Below, piece by piece: positions 45,093-58,080 of a DNA stretch of 64,000 nucleotides. Position 1 is the stretch's first letter, and every line of letters starts with the position of its first letter. The stretch is from Prostheceraeus crozeri (Eukaryota > Platyhelminthes > Polycladida > Euryleptidae), in NCBI GenBank assembly GCA_907163375.1, contig CAJQUW010005296.1:310001-374000 (forward strand), given 5' to 3'. A program made the translations under genes and the position numbers. Below the pieces are notes generated by a model, which ran no database searches, was not told the DNA's origin, and was given only the letters and a program-made list of their open reading frames with translations.

Positions 45093-47145
45093 AAGGATAT
45101 CTAGATATCTATAATTGTACAGGAGGCAGAATGATGCTTTCTGTGGGAGAGCTTCGAAGGCCTGTTGCAGAGATAGGATAGTCCAAATTCTACTTGCTTA
45201 TGCATGCTAAAGCAAAAAACAGTTTTGGAATTTATCTTGCATTGTCAAAGCAGGGTCAATGTTACTTCATTCATTCCTGATAATGAATAAATGCGGCGTT
45301 TACAGATTGAATAAAATTGAAAAAATGATTAAATTGAATGGCATATCCTATATCTCAGTATACCACGCATCTGGAAAGCGTGTAAAATATAAAGCGCCTC
45401 ATGGAAAGCGTTGCATTGATTATGTTCCTAATACTGTCACAACAACAGAAAATATTCGAATCTGCCAGAAACGTTGGCCGTCCAGGGGAATTTTCATGAC
45501 AAGAAAGGCACGATTTTTAAGGCTAAAAGATCCACCAAGTGTATTCAGATGTAATAAGGCACTAATACATAACGAATCACGTGAAATCCATGAACGAAAA
45601 ATTTTCAATGGAAGTAGCAGTATCCACGGCAGACAAGTTCGATTCTTTCGAAAAGCGCGATGGCATCAAGGGATTGATTCACCGACATGATTAAAGCTAT
45701 CTGCTCTTTTAATTATGAGGTGTTTATCGAATTATTCGACGAATGCATCCAAATGTTTCGGCTGATTAGTGATGATTTCATACTGTTTTCTACAAAAATT
45801 GATAAATTTATGAATTTCAGTGTGAAATCATGCGGAGATCTTGTGAATATTCGTGGTTTTCTCGGATTCCAACAACATCTCTAAAGATGGTCTCACCCCG
45901 AAGCAATTATTGATAACGCAAAAATCATGTCACTTCGTGTAGCGATAAAACTAAGCATGTTATCCTTCAACATAAGAACTTCCAAATTGATCAACTCTAT
46001 TTCCTAATTCACAGTTATCAAATTTGTCGCTCGATAGTAATCGATATTCTTCTACTACGACGATTGCAACTCAGTTATTTCTTGTTATCGTGCAAGGTAT
46101 TCAACATAAAGACAACACCTACATCCTCCGCATCCCGATACTTTGAAAAAAAGTGGCGATCTCTCTGGGTTTGGGTCTACCGATGACGTTCATGAGACGC
46201 TTAACATCTCCTCTGAATTGCATGGTATGTGAAAAGATTGGGTAATCATATTCTACGAGACATGTGTCAAACTTTCATTACATTTGCGTGGAAACGATCT
46301 GATCGGGTTTTCCCATAGAGGTATTCCGAAGACGATCAAGCCTGCCCGGGCAATCCTTGTTCTCACAATAAGTCACTTGATTTGAGAAAAGTCTTCAGCA
46401 GCAAGACTGATGCCTGTTTTTTTACCTTGAAGGCTGAATTCTTACACTCAACTGATAGCTTTGATAAAAGTTATTTCAGAATGTGAGGACGAGCGAAAGC
46501 TTTGAATTTGATTGCCATGCCACAACTCGGAAATGATGAACATTATTATATGAAAATTTTCCTTGTGATCCGAATTAATCTTGGAAAATTAGGCATCCGA
46601 CTGACGTTTGTTTATACCTTCTCTTTCATCCGAAATATCTGATGAAGAACATACGCAACAATAGGATCACCGAATGTCACAAAAATTCACTCTGATATTT
46701 CTTAGAGAGTAAACGCAAAATCGCACGTGCATGGTAGGACATCGTCAATTGCAAGAGGATACAAAACGTGTTGTCAAAATAGCTGTTTTGACTTTTTTGG
46801 CATGCTTTCCATCTAGCATCCAACGAAAAAATGTACCTTAAGTTCCCAACGTATTCACAGAAAAAGTAGCTGCTGCACTTATTTTTTGCGGAATTCACTG
46901 GTCCCATATTTTCGAATGAGGAAAATTTTGAATGAAATATCTCCCGATCTTCACATTCGATTCAATGGCAGTGAAAGAGAGCAGATAATTTCAGAGGTCA
47001 CACAAAAATTCGACAAAACTTGCAAAATATTGAAAATTCATTCAGTGTTGTGATATGCTCCTATCTCTGTAACAGGCCTTCGAAGCTCTCTCACAGAAAC
47101 CGTCATTCTGCCTCCTGTACAATTATAGATATCTAGATCTCCTTG
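45093..47145. mobile_element. Long-TIR DNA transposon of unknown class
   Basis: Inverted ends of about 85 bp are well conserved: AAGGATATCTAGATATC then ataattgtacaggaggcag on the left; the right end (47060-47145) differs at only a few positions. Flanks GGTTGGAA (45085-45092) and GGTTGGAT (47146-47153) match at 7 of 8, suggesting an 8-9 bp target duplication. The interior has one longer plus-strand frame (45259-45690, 143 residues, basic, with RVKYKAPHGKRCIDYVP) that I cannot place. The superfamily is open; hAT or Mutator-like would fit the target size. Confidence 0.65.
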
Positions 47146-48946
47146 GGTTGGATATCAAAACTAAGATGGCTAACAATCCGACCTCGATGATTGCACTAAT
47201 GCATCTGTCTATGTTCGTCATGAACAAATTATACGGTAGAATTCTGTGATGAATTCGTTAATATGAAAATGATGGGATAGGGCTCCTATATGACACCCGG
47301 ACCGTCAACCAAGCAGCGTTTCCAATTGCCGAGAGGAAAATTTCCGCGCAGGACGCAGATTCACTTCTACGGAGATCTGCTGTTAATAAGAATGCAGACC
47401 TAATTTTGAAAAATGAAAAGATTTCGAGGAATTTTCCACGGATGCTGTTATTTCACAACTGCACGACGCTTCGGCCTTCAATTTATTTATGTACCAAATA
47501 AATGTTAAGCGAAAAGATTGAACATGCAGATAGTTGGTGGGAGTGCATCAATTGCAAGAACCTGCGGTTTAGCATATAAGAGATAAATGAAATTCATGGA
47601 CTTTCGTAAGAAAATCTCACCCTCATGACTCCCTCATCACAAAAAACTTTTTCGATGGTGAGACTTGCGAAATTACCCTTTTATGGCATCATTCCTTATT
47701 GGTTTTCTTAAAACATCGCCAACAAGCAACTGAGTTATTGATCAAAGGAAGCCTCTTTCAAAAGCAAAAAGGATTTAACTCAATGACTCAATGATTTCAT
47801 CAGAATATCAGATGCCTTCAATTCTGCCAAAAATTTGCTTCACCCTCGGTTTCGACTTATGAAGAAAACATGCAAGAATAATTGCTAACGAGGTGCCGTC
47901 TCCATGATTTTGATGTCAATCGGTTCTTTGAAAACAGTGAAATGCTTCCTTCGACGAAGCCAACTGTTTGGAAGAATAGCCGCCCGAAAACAATTGCAAG
48001 CATGCAAGCAAATCAAAGAACTTCTGATTGACGCAGAAAGAAAAATGAATGGACTCAAGAAAAGTGGAATCAGATAGCTTTTACGAGGGTTTTGGTATTT
48101 TGGTAAAAGTACGACCGAATCCTGGAAAAATTCAGAGGCCAGTCAAAAACCAACGAGTCCGAGTTCGAGTTCGCATCCCTGATTTTTATTGATTTTGTTT
48201 TACATCTGCATCCACGAGAGGGACTACGTTCACAGGGGTTCTTGTCATTTATGGTGGGGGGAACAGTCCGCTTTGATGGAGTGCGTCAACTTGTGCGATA
48301 CAACGGAAATGTCGCTTATCGGGAGTTCCAGAGGATGCCCGATGTTGCCATTCCCCGCTTGATGACCAGTCGACATATTTTGCAATACCCCATGCCACAC
48401 ATCTGCTTCGACTTGACATTACATGGACATGAAAGTCAGGCGACAATTAACATACATGTACATGTCAACACAAAATACCTGATCTTGAATTAATAGAGCT
48501 CCTGTGAGATTATTTGAAAAGATATGTGAGACAGTTCACTTCAGCGACCCTTGATGATAACTATTTGGATCTCATGTTATCTCATCTCTATGATATATCA
48601 GGGTCTGGCTTGGATGACACAAACATATCCTTTGATACATAAGTTTGTTATACGATGGTCAAAAAATATTGTGCGCGTAGCTGCAAAAGTGGGCTAAATA
48701 TCTAAGGAACGATTAGATTATGAAGAAGTGGTTGAAAAACAATCCACGTAAAGACACTGTGCTAACAAGGAACTCTGCTATGCTAGTGAAAATGTATGTG
48801 AGAAAATTACAATATGTCATTGAACAAGCATAGTTACCTCAAAAAATGAAATATCATCGACTTTATTAGCTAGAACTGATCTTATCATTCATATCTCATC
48901 ATCTGACCAGCTTTCATCATGTATTCAAATAGTGCTTCCGCGTATG
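47146..48946. other. Stretch with possible decayed coding sequence
   Basis: No family recognised. A plus-strand frame near 47930-48075 gives a charged helix (KQIKELLIDAERKMNGLKKS) that could be the coiled-coil part of the P-like relic that follows. Confidence 0.3.
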
Positions 48947-49700
48947 ATACTTAAATTGATCAGCAAATCCTGTCTATCCCTTCTTTTGGTGCCCTGCGCA
49001 AAATTATTCGATCAGTGGATTCAAGTGATTCGCTGAAAACTTCTGAATACCTGAAATTGAGGTCAACGCAGTTGAATCAATGTGAACACCATGTTTTACT
49101 CATGATAAATGGGATTTATTTATCCGAACGAATTGAAACAGCGACGGAAAAGTACTTGTTCTTACTTCAGACAATTCAGTTGTAACAACGATGCTTTGTT
49201 TTATGATAAAATCGATATCGGGAGAGTATAAAGACATTGTTGCAATCTACCGTCCAAGCTTTGACATCAAATGAAATTCTGCGATGTTTTAACGATGTTT
49301 CAATCTTATTGGAATTTCCGTGTAGAATGCTTCCATTGCTCAAGTTGTGTAAGTATTCTGTGAAGAAGTGCTATTTGAAAATGAAGAGGTTTCAATTTCC
49401 TTAATCAACTCAACAGAGGTGGCCTCGTCCAACTGACCGCATTTGGAAATAGTTTGGGGTTCATTGTTTCTGCTTACTCCAAGCCATCAAAAATTCAACC
49501 ACTGTAAATAAGCACTTTTTGTCTCTCACTTTGTTTGATGATGAGAGGTTTGGTGGGTTGTTCTACATGAATTTCATATTCGGAAGAGATGCTTGCTCAA
49601 ACAATCATGATGTTGTTGGCTTTTTGTAAAGCGTTTTTTTTCAACTGCATGGCCAAAATTATGGTTGAAGCACTTACTGAAAAAAGGTGTCTTCAAAAAA
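48947..49700 (+). pseudogene. P-element/THAP9-like transposase relic
   Basis: Plus-strand frames contain blocks in the order expected for P-type transposases: FGALRKIIRSVDSSDSLKTS (about 48980-49040), then YLKLRSTQLNQCEHH and VLLMINGIYLSERIE (about 49050-49130), which resembles the LMIDE block with the first catalytic Asp replaced, and SVVTTMLCFMIKSISGEYKD (about 49180-49240), which matches the TML.FM region that follows. Beyond that FNDVSILLEF and later fragments are weaker. Several frame changes and stops mark it as dead. No TIRs found. The call rests on motif order recalled from THAP9-like proteins. Confidence 0.5.
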
Positions 49701-50689
49701 TATAATGGCAAACTTCATAAACTCAGAAACAAGTAAAGAGTTCGCTTTTTGCTATAATTGAACAATATGAAGTCAACTTTTCAGAACGAGGAGCGATATC
49801 GTTGTCGAGAGATCGCATTGATCGAATGAAGGTAATTTATTTCTATGCATACAGGTGCATCTGGAATATGTTATTTATCTTAGCGTCCTATTTGTCGGCC
49901 ATACCATGACATGAAGAAGTATATGGCCATGCTTAGAAATGCACAATATTTCTACCCATTGACTAGGAATAGACATAGGATACTTAACATTGCAATAGAA
50001 GACTTGTTGAATTTAAGTTTGTGTCCAGTATTTGTCACATTTTATAAATGAAACAAATAGCGACTTAAAAATGAAAAGAACAGCAGAAATGATAACAAAG
50101 AAAATAACAGTTTGTAAAAGATACGAAGCAAATAGTAAAATATACAAAGATCGAGGAGTCAATGTCATCGAATATTGTCAGATATCTGACAGAAAACCAA
50201 AATTCCAGTAATATTGATAATTGTGTTAATAATAAATCGCTTACCAATTTGATATTTTTGATTCTGCATTACGTCGATATGATTCAATAGAGCACATTGT
50301 AATGCTCCATGTTTCAAATGGTGGTTCTAAGAACTTGTCAAGAATTTTCAACGTAAAAACAATCAAAATAATACATAGAGAACATTAAATCATGACGTAA
50401 ATATACTTTGCAACATAAAACTTCACGAGCTGCAAAGTGTTGACTGGAAAAACTGTGAAGTTGAACAGGGACTGTAAATTAATGCTCATGCGATCTGAGG
50501 GCTATGGCAATATCAACTTTTCAAAGCATGCATAGAAATAAATTTATATTCATTTATTGACAGCAATTAAATTTGCGAATTTTTTTAAGGCCTACATGTT
50601 TTTGAATGAAAAATGGCCCTCTGTTGTAGTACACATTGGATTTTGTGTACCATCCTCAGGTCATTTGTCTCTCGGACGCCGAATTGCTT
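49701..50689. other. Non-coding stretch
   Basis: AT-rich; no recognised feature. Confidence 0.4.
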
Positions 50690-50995
50690 GTCTATCTTTC
50701 CAATACATTGATTCGCCCCCAACTCGATATGCTATCCAAGTCTGGAGTTAAGACATTCTAGCTATCAAACGTGTACAACGACGATTCACGATGACTGGGC
50801 GTTCCGATAATATAGTGATACTGTGAAACAATTTAAGCGACAGCTTATCATGATTTCCTGTAACTCCTGATGTATTTTCCTTTGCTGCCAGGTCCTCATT
50901 GCACTTATAGGTGCCAAATATTAATCTAATATATTGATATAGTATCGGATTTTTGTCTCCCCATACTAATAAATAAAGAAAAACTTAACTATTTC
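50690..50995 (+). pseudogene. LINE 3' end relic
   Basis: Near 50725-50800 a frame reads TRYAIQVWS, a stop, then DILAIKRVQRRFT, which matches the C-terminal Y...VW.P....I..IE.VQRR.T block of CR1/RTE-type LINE proteins. It is followed by a short 3' region and an aataaataaag tail, then by the motif at 50996-51025. Confidence 0.5.
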
Positions 50996-51025
50996 TCGAC
51001 TTTTCGGGTCAATACCCTTCTTCAA
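50996..51025 (-). other. Hammerhead-like motif, copy 4
   Basis: On the minus strand it reads TTTGAAGA, A, then stem GGGT, loop ATTG, stem ACCC, then GAAAAGTCGAG. The four-base stem pairs perfectly and differs from the stems of the other copies. Confidence 0.45.
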
Positions 51026-52582
51026 AGAAACGTCAGAAGGTATTTATTATTTTTCTTTCTTTAATTAATAATTGTGGGCATATACAGAGAGACAAAATCT
51101 GAAGATCAACAATCTTCCATGCAGACTATATTCTTTTAAAAGTTTTATCAGGTAGGCTACGACCTTCTAAATTAACCGTTATTGCTCTATAAGTAATGAC
51201 GTTTCATTGAATGTTGTTGTTGAAAGTTCTAAACTTATCAATTGGATGATAATTTACGAGTAGATACAGCTTATCAAAAAAATTACATACAAGTGAGTAT
51301 GAGATTGAAAATGAATATAAAACTCGTACGTTTCATAAGCAACAAAAAATTTCGTTACAATTTCAACGAAAAGTTATAAAAAAATTAAGGAAAATAAAAT
51401 TTGATTTTTAGACTTTGATAAAGAGTAACAGTGATAACTTTGACATGAATGAAACAGCTGAAATGTTTCAATGGACCGAAGGAATGCCCTTACTAAATTT
51501 AATATCTAACGACGTAATTTTTTTAGAATTGTAATCTGATAAGTCATAGTAAAATGAGTTTGTATCTGAAAAGTAAAAAAATAAAATGATGTACATTAAG
51601 ATAAGATTTTTTCTTCGTCCAACCTTAACTGAATGACAATTATACCGTCTTGTTTTCCAAATTTTTAAGTGTATAAAGTTTCGTAAAGTTTTAAAAATAA
51701 AAAAGTAAAAGTAAAAGAAAAGCAAAAAAAGAAAAAAATAAATTCGAAGAAATCGTCCCATTCACTTCCATTAAATAGCAAGAAAAGGAAAATTTCAATT
51801 TCAACGTGTAAACTTTAATTTATTTACCATTCGTATTATTACAAAATTACCATGTCGATTTAAATTAAAAAATCTCAAATTTTACATATAAATTAGGAAA
51901 ATCCTAAAAATTTGCGCAGGAGTGGGAGCCCTGCTGACAGTCCAGGTGATATATATCTATGGCAGGGATGTCTATGAATAATATGACATGGAACTCGGGA
52001 TACACAGCTACCCAAGTGTGGTGAAATGAATGTGGGTTGAATTTTTCATGACAGTGGAAATTTTTATGTTCGATTTGAAAATATGTGCATCACTGCAATG
52101 CTATTTTACTCTTTTCTCATAAATGCTTGCCAAGTGTTAGGTGTTGTCAAACGTTGAGAAAATACGAATTATCTGTAGAGAAAATTAGAAAATGGTTTGC
52201 ATTGCAGCCAAATTGTGTTCTTCGAAAACATTGTTGCTTAATCTTGGATATTTTGCACCCATTTCAATAACTTGTTGGCGCAAGATTCGCGTCATTTCTT
52301 CTGGAATATGGATTAGAAAGGACTGGCAAGCTTCCAAGTAATAATGCGAATTATTGTCCTGACATTTGTATCATGAACGTGGAGTTTCTAAATCTTTTGA
52401 TAACACGTCGAAAGTTGAATTGACTGAAGTATAAATGAATGCAGATTCACAGTGAGGAACTTGCGGGAACTTGATAACAAGACTGCCAATATTGTTATCA
52501 ATTAACGCAACGCATCTGTCAATAAGCAACAACATTTCATTGATTCTCACAGAATACTGTATTTGAATATTGGTCAGTCATG
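51026..52582. other. Non-coding stretch
   Basis: Very AT-rich, including A/T runs at 51660-51760 that create long but meaningless open frames on the minus strand. No feature supported. Confidence 0.45.
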
Positions 52583-52590
52583 TATTACAA

Positions 52591-52749
52591 CAGAGTTGGA
52601 AGTGAATCGTGGGTCATGGGCCAGGTGGGTCGTGGGTCATGATTTTCCGAAAAGTTGGTGGGTCGTGGGTCAGGGTACCCTGTGGGTCATGTTTTCGTGA
52701 AAAGTCGGTGGGTCATGGGTCAAGTTTCGTTGACCCACTTCCAACTCTG
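52591..52749. mobile_element. 159 bp hAT-type MITE with perfect 8 bp duplication
   Basis: Ends CAGAGTTGGAAGTG are perfectly inverted, and TATTACAA flanks both sides (52583-52590 and 52750-52757). The interior is made of gtgggtc and gtgggtcatg words, with gaaaagt.ggtgggtc repeated twice. It is too short to encode anything. The end sequence is shared with 28622-28773, so the two may use the same transposase. Confidence 0.9.
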
Positions 52750-52937
52750 TATTACAATATTCGGAGAATTAGTGAAATAGACAATTTATGCTGAATGCCT
52801 CAAGTGGTTCTGATAGAAAATAATGACAGCAATTTCCATCGAAATTTAAGAACCAAACTGACACAAAGTTGTTGTGGCTTGCTACTGAAATGGTCTTCAA
52901 TATTTTCCTAAAAAGCAGTAGGCATAAAGTAGGAATA

Positions 52938-53680
52938 TTAGGTAGAGTGGTAACTCCGCATTTATTAGATCCCCAATGTGCATAGACTTTCGATTTTATT
53001 AAATGAACTCAAGGGAGATACAGGTGGTATTGTCACCAAATGTGAGATATGCAAATTTTTGCAGTTTCGCAGAAATTATAACGGAATTGAGTGATCATGA
53101 TTGTAATGTAGAAGGAATGATGGTATTTCACAGATTCTCATGACAGCCTTGGAGATTTAATGTTTGTTAAATTAGCAATTCGATGGGTTCCTATTACTTT
53201 CATGCTCAACCTCAAGAGTATTTTCTTAAGCGTGATCATGTCACAGGCAACCTGCCACTGTCAGAGCAAAATCACGTAATCAAAGACAATGATTTCAATT
53301 AACTTTGAAAGATGTAAATGGTTCCACATCACTATTCAGATTCCAGAAATGAAGCATGAATTTAGTGATCGAATCTTAAAATCATGCCGGTGAAAATTGA
53401 ATTAAAAACAGTCAAAATTGAAATTTCAGTCAAGAAAGTACGAATAATATCGCGACTTTTTCATGAAGGCTTCCATTATAATACAATTCATGAATATCCC
53501 TTGATAATCAGCTCAATTTCCGCTTTGTTAGGATGCTTATTAGCAAATATTCATTCCTTTTGATATCCAACTTGTTTCATACTACTTATATAGGAGAGTC
53601 ATCTCGGTAGTATTATAAATTGGCAAATTTTGACTTTTTCAAAAGTGCTCAAATCATTTTTTGGTCCACGGGAACGCTAT
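52938..53680. repeat. Paralogous block B
   Basis: A continuous diverged copy of 35921-36184 joined to 39071-39560. It lacks the Harbinger-type insertion and so marks the empty site. No open frame is kept in both copies, so it is either intronic or an old repeat. Confidence 0.65.
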
Positions 53681-54349
53681 CTCCGCAATAAATCTGAATC
53701 TAGCTTATCGCATCACTAAGCAGAACACGGACTGGGTTGATGGATTTATGATGTATTATTGTGCGGAATTACCAATGGTACAATGTGAAAAAATGAAGGC
53801 AACAATGTTTCGCGTAATGATGATATCTGCATCGATGCATTTGAGACATTTTTGAAATCTCAGTTGGCGCTTATCTACATGCGTATGCATAGTATTGCTG
53901 CTGCTTTTTCCTACATTGCTGCCTAGTGCATTTCAATTCCGCACAATAGTATCAAAAGATTTTTTCGAGCAAAAATGTAGGACATTTTTAGGCGCTTAAG
54001 CGACCTCAATATTCTACAATTTGTTGACCTCAAAAATCATAGACATCCCTGTTTATGGAGAGTGATCATAGTTCAGACATAGACTTCTAAATTTCTCTGG
54101 ACAGATAGGTGAGCAAAATTTGAAATCATTTTCTACATGTTCAGGCCAACCAACGTTTGTGCTACAAAGATCGAATTTTGTAGCTAATCGAAGTGATCAA
54201 TGACTATTTGAAATGATGAGTCTCCTGTGCGATTCATTTCAATGCACAATACCAAACATACAAATGCATGCCGCTTCTGGTTGTCAACCGAAATCATAAC
54301 AAAGAAATTTGAATTTGGTGTTGCATCGAGTTAAGTAGTAGAAAGCATT

Positions 54350-54860
54350 GTATCCCAACTAAACATTCCGTCTTGTGTAACTTTCACTTCCATGAATCTG
54401 ACTTCAATACCACCACAAGGGACATAAATCATAATCGCAAACAAAGAGGAAAAATGAAGACGTGTAATCTAAAGGAGTGTCAACAAATTTCCTGTCTAGA
54501 TGCTGCTCCAAACAACTCCAAAGCCGCGATCCGGCAGCTATATTTTCAAGTGCATGCCCTGGCAATGGAAACACATTCGGAAGATTTTATTGGAGGAGAT
54601 CAAATGTCAAATGTCTTCTTACGACAATTTTGTCTAGTACAAAGAAACCATTCTATCTGGGTTTGTGACATTTCAAATTTATCATGGACTAAATGGGGCG
54701 ATCATGAGTTGAAATATTCCTTTCACTATTGTCACATCATTTACTGTCGAAAAATCTGGGAATGTTCGCATCCATCACAGAGAAGAAATCCAGTTCAACA
54801 AGCACATATCATCTATCAAGAGTTTTTCAAAGTTTTCCATCTGATGACATTTGTATAATA
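54350..54860 (+). pseudogene. THAP-domain relic, probably from a P-type transposon
   Basis: The plus-strand frame begins with CNFHFHESDF, the second half of the C2CH zinc finger of a THAP domain (CxxHF...DF), then TTTRDINHNRKQRGKMK, as in THAP9-like proteins where DTN..RK.RG follows. The first Cys pair and the N-terminus are not readable upstream. The frame goes on for 140 residues without a known motif. It lies downstream of the transposase-like core at 49 kb, so it must be from another copy or a rearranged one. Confidence 0.5.
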
Positions 54861-54864
54861 TCCG

Positions 54865-55464
54865 ATGATTGCAGCCATTATTTTATTCTTGGGGAAAACA
54901 AAGTTGCTGGTGCAGCCGAAGTCAACGGGAAGATTTCCGCTAGATTCACCCAAATCATTGACCATGGTAAGGGACAGTTTAGAGAGGAAAAGAGAAGCCG
55001 CCGATTCCTACACTATGAATGTCTTGAAAGCTAAGGGAACAGAAGCGGAATCAGGACGGACAAGTGAACTGTACGGGGATTCTTCTTTGCATTTACTTTC
55101 ATGAAAACGATGATGATGAACACAAAAAGCATTTCCAACCTGAGTAGCCACTTCTGAGGAGGTCTTAACAGATGTTGAACGATCCGACCTGTGATAGAGA
55201 ATCTTCTGAGGCTAATGACCGATACTCGGAAAAGAACACTCGGATTATTATGAGAAGTGTTTTGGCTGGATGGGTCAAATGAGTGGAGCAAATTATTTTA
55301 CCTCCATGCGTCACCTGCAGAGTGTGACAAGAAAAAAAACTGTTTCTTTATTGAGGTTTTCTGGATATCATGCAGTCAACCACAGATTATCAGAATATTT
55401 GCATGTAAAGACTGATTTCAATATGAATGCTAATAATCGAGATGATGTTATTGGTGACTGTTAA
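54865..55464 (+). other. Unassigned frames after the THAP relic
   Basis: Frames such as SLTMVRDSLERKREAADSYT (about 54950-55010) and one starting MGQMSGANYF at 55270 have coding-like composition but no recognised family. They may continue the P-type relic. Confidence 0.3.
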
Positions 55465-56415
55465 CTCTTCACTCTTGAAATGTAAAAATGTGATTTTCGT
55501 CGTGAATGCACTATCACCAATAGCGATCTAGCAATGTTCGACATCAATGATTTCCCTGAAACTGCAAAACCTTTGAATGGAATTAATCATGTGGTCTTCT
55601 CTTCTTCTCTACCAAGGTAATCCCTTTAACTAGACATGTTTTACTGGAGGGTGTTCTATGAGATCAAACTGAATTGTAATAGAAAAGTTTTTGCTTTAAA
55701 AAATGAAAGGGCAGTGCTCAGGATATCGATGAATATTCGATGATTCTTGATGGCTTTTCCAATTACTTCCTCGTAAAATCTCGTTGTGCATACGGACGAT
55801 CAGGCTTCCGAAATTTCAGTGAAATTTTTCAACAACTTTTCAATAAATTTGTTCACAAATCTCAGATGCCTCAGTTCTGAGAAAGTTGTGGGAGGAAATA
55901 ACCCAAAGTAGGCTAAGCAAATAACGCCGAGGTGAAACACATGATTTTAAGGCATAAGCATGTAAGCCTATGCGTCCCAAATCCTAATGCGTTCCCAAAT
56001 CCCATACACGCACATACTGTGCTTGAAATGCATTGTGCAGGCAAAAATTTGATAATACTTAATGTCAGTCTATTTGCAAGGTATTCTAATTTAGGATTTC
56101 TGGCCTGATCATGTAGAAAGCCAATTTCAACATATCTGTCCAAAGAAATTTAGAAGTCTATGGTTCAGAGCATGATAAACTGCAAAAGTCGGTAAGACAT
56201 TTTCTTGATGACATCTTGGCAGAAACAGCGTTAGAAGAAGATGAAGATTAGACCATTTACCTGTGTAAATTGCACGTAGCGGTGTTCTGATAACACAATT
56301 GAAAGCAAGGATGCTAATTGAGAACTACTCGGCATCGCAATGGTGACGTCGAGTTTTATCAACAATCACATCTTTGTTTCCTTTTATAATTTATTGGTTT
56401 TGTATAGTTTTTGTA
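55465..56415. other. Non-coding stretch
   Basis: Nothing recognised. Confidence 0.4.
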
Positions 56416-56490
56416 TGGCAGTCGATGCTCAGTTGGTACAGCGACAGTGATAGATAAACTGGGGTTCAAGGTTCGAGACCTACCAGCCGC
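56416..56490 (+). repeat. tRNA-derived SINE head or tRNA relic
   Basis: Contains GATGCTCAGTTGGTACAGC, close to an RNA polymerase III A box with D arm, and AGGTTCGAGACC, a B box, about 35 bp later, then ctaccagccgc. The acceptor ends do not pair and the anticodon arm is irregular, so this is not a working tRNA gene but a tRNA-derived SINE or relic. Confidence 0.55.
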
Positions 56491-57439
56491 TCATCTTTTG
56501 CATGGTAATTTCATCTATGGTTTATCTCAACGGTGCAGTTAATCTCAATCTCCGTGGTTGACTGCAACCCTTGCGACCATCCAGTGGTTGTCAGCACACA
56601 GGAGCCTTTCGTGGCATCCCGTTCGACAATCAAATAGCTTATTATTGAGATTAAACGAACAGTCATATTGAGTATCGCTTCTTTCGCGTCATCGCTGAAA
56701 TTTCCCCAATTTGACAGCCCATCGACTTAATGATGAAAAAAACCTGATGTTTCATGTCATCGTACATGCACAAAAATTGAATACTAGAGCATGAATATTG
56801 TACAATGATTTATTCAATAAAAAGTAATATAAGAAAAGAAAACGCATATCTAGAATGACTGGAAATCAAAACGATGCAAGTAAAGACATGTAGATACAAA
56901 GAGTGAAGTGTGAGGGTTGCATGACACTAAGTCCATATTAATGCAAAATCATACACAAAATGAAATGGGACTTTCGGCGTGAAGCACAACTGTGAGGAGA
57001 TGAAGCAACTAGAATCTAGGCTTGTCGATTGTAGAAGTTAATGGTGTAGATGATCGTCCAACAAGTACATTTTCAAATAGCAAGAGGGCTCTTTTGATTC
57101 GTCAATTACTCAAGCAGGGCAGCTCGAACAGCAGTCACGTCTACAGATCATTAACTACACGCGCCGTTGTTGCCTCTGATTGTAACAGCGGACAGCAGTA
57201 CGAGTATTCTAAAAAAAGATAGCAAATTTTCTCTATGAACACTTATCAACTCATTTTTACCCAGGAAGGATCTTAAAACTCTTATACAATGAAATTTTGG
57301 AGCAAATAAGCTCGCAGCATAGTTAACGGGGACCTTCCATGATAAATCCCCAGACTAACAACACAAAGAATTTAATGCTTGCCAATAAACTGAATACGAG
57401 GAATACAACATCGTTTACAATCTTTTGACTTCTTAATAG
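56491..57439. other. Non-coding stretch
   Basis: No gene recognised. Confidence 0.4.
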
Positions 57440-57975
57440 ATGAACACTTTGGTATTTAAAAAATTGCAGGCGAAAGCCAAAGTGGGTCCAGCACCGTATT
57501 TTTCCCAGTATGGTTTCATATTTTCAGCCCATGCCCTACTCGTGATTTTCAATCTCAAGGCCAAGGCTTTAGCAAATATAACTCGATTGTTCATCATCAT
57601 AGTAGAAAATATGCCTATTTCAGGTAGACGTCAAGGATATAAATATTTTGGAAATCTGCAGCCTGCGATACTGACTCTGAATTTGGCAAAACATGCTTGA
57701 AGGAACTTAATGAAAAATTTAGGTAGATTACGATCAACTATACAAGAAATCCAGTAATCTAGTGTATTAAATGCTTTTGTCAAATCATATGCCACCATTT
57801 GTCTTCCTTGTATGTTGTTTCTGTTAATCAATGTTGGAATGTGCTCAGTAAAAAGCTCGTAGTAAGAGCGGTTGTTGCTTACGAACATTTCTTCAAAACT
57901 GTTTGCTGGGAGTAGATATGTATAGGATATCACACTGATTTCAGTAGATAAACGCTGAGAATCTACGGGTATCAT
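57440..57975 (-). pseudogene. Reverse transcriptase fragment of a LINE-type element
   Basis: The minus-strand frame contains QMVAYDLTKAFNTLDYWISC, the FxDLxKAFDxxD block A with Tyr-Asp kept and a changed second Asp, followed by LPKFFIKFLQACFAKFRVSI. This is the usual fingers-palm start of a LINE reverse transcriptase. Only about 110 residues are readable; the 57440-57630 part shows similar low-level coding composition. The upstream edge runs into the palindrome at 57924. Confidence 0.55.
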
Positions 57976-58075
57976 AAACTATCTATTCTCCAAGCCGGAG
58001 TCGAGGAGAATAGATAGCTTATGATACGAGTAGATTTTCAAGTAGCGTTTATCTTCGGAAATCGGTGTGATATCC
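57924..58075. repeat. Near-perfect 68 bp palindrome with 13 bp loop
   Basis: The arms 57924-57991 and 58005-58075 are inverted copies with only a few differences; both carry aggatatcacac, gataaacgct, atctac and atctattctcc. The left arm is part of the reverse transcriptase fragment, so the right arm looks like a fold-back copy of it. Confidence 0.85.
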
Positions 58076-58080
58076 TAATT

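Noticed and set aside
51468-51761. 97-residue minus-strand frame rich in F, L, I and K
   Set aside because: Produced by A/T-rich low-complexity sequence, with no splice, domain or conservation signal.
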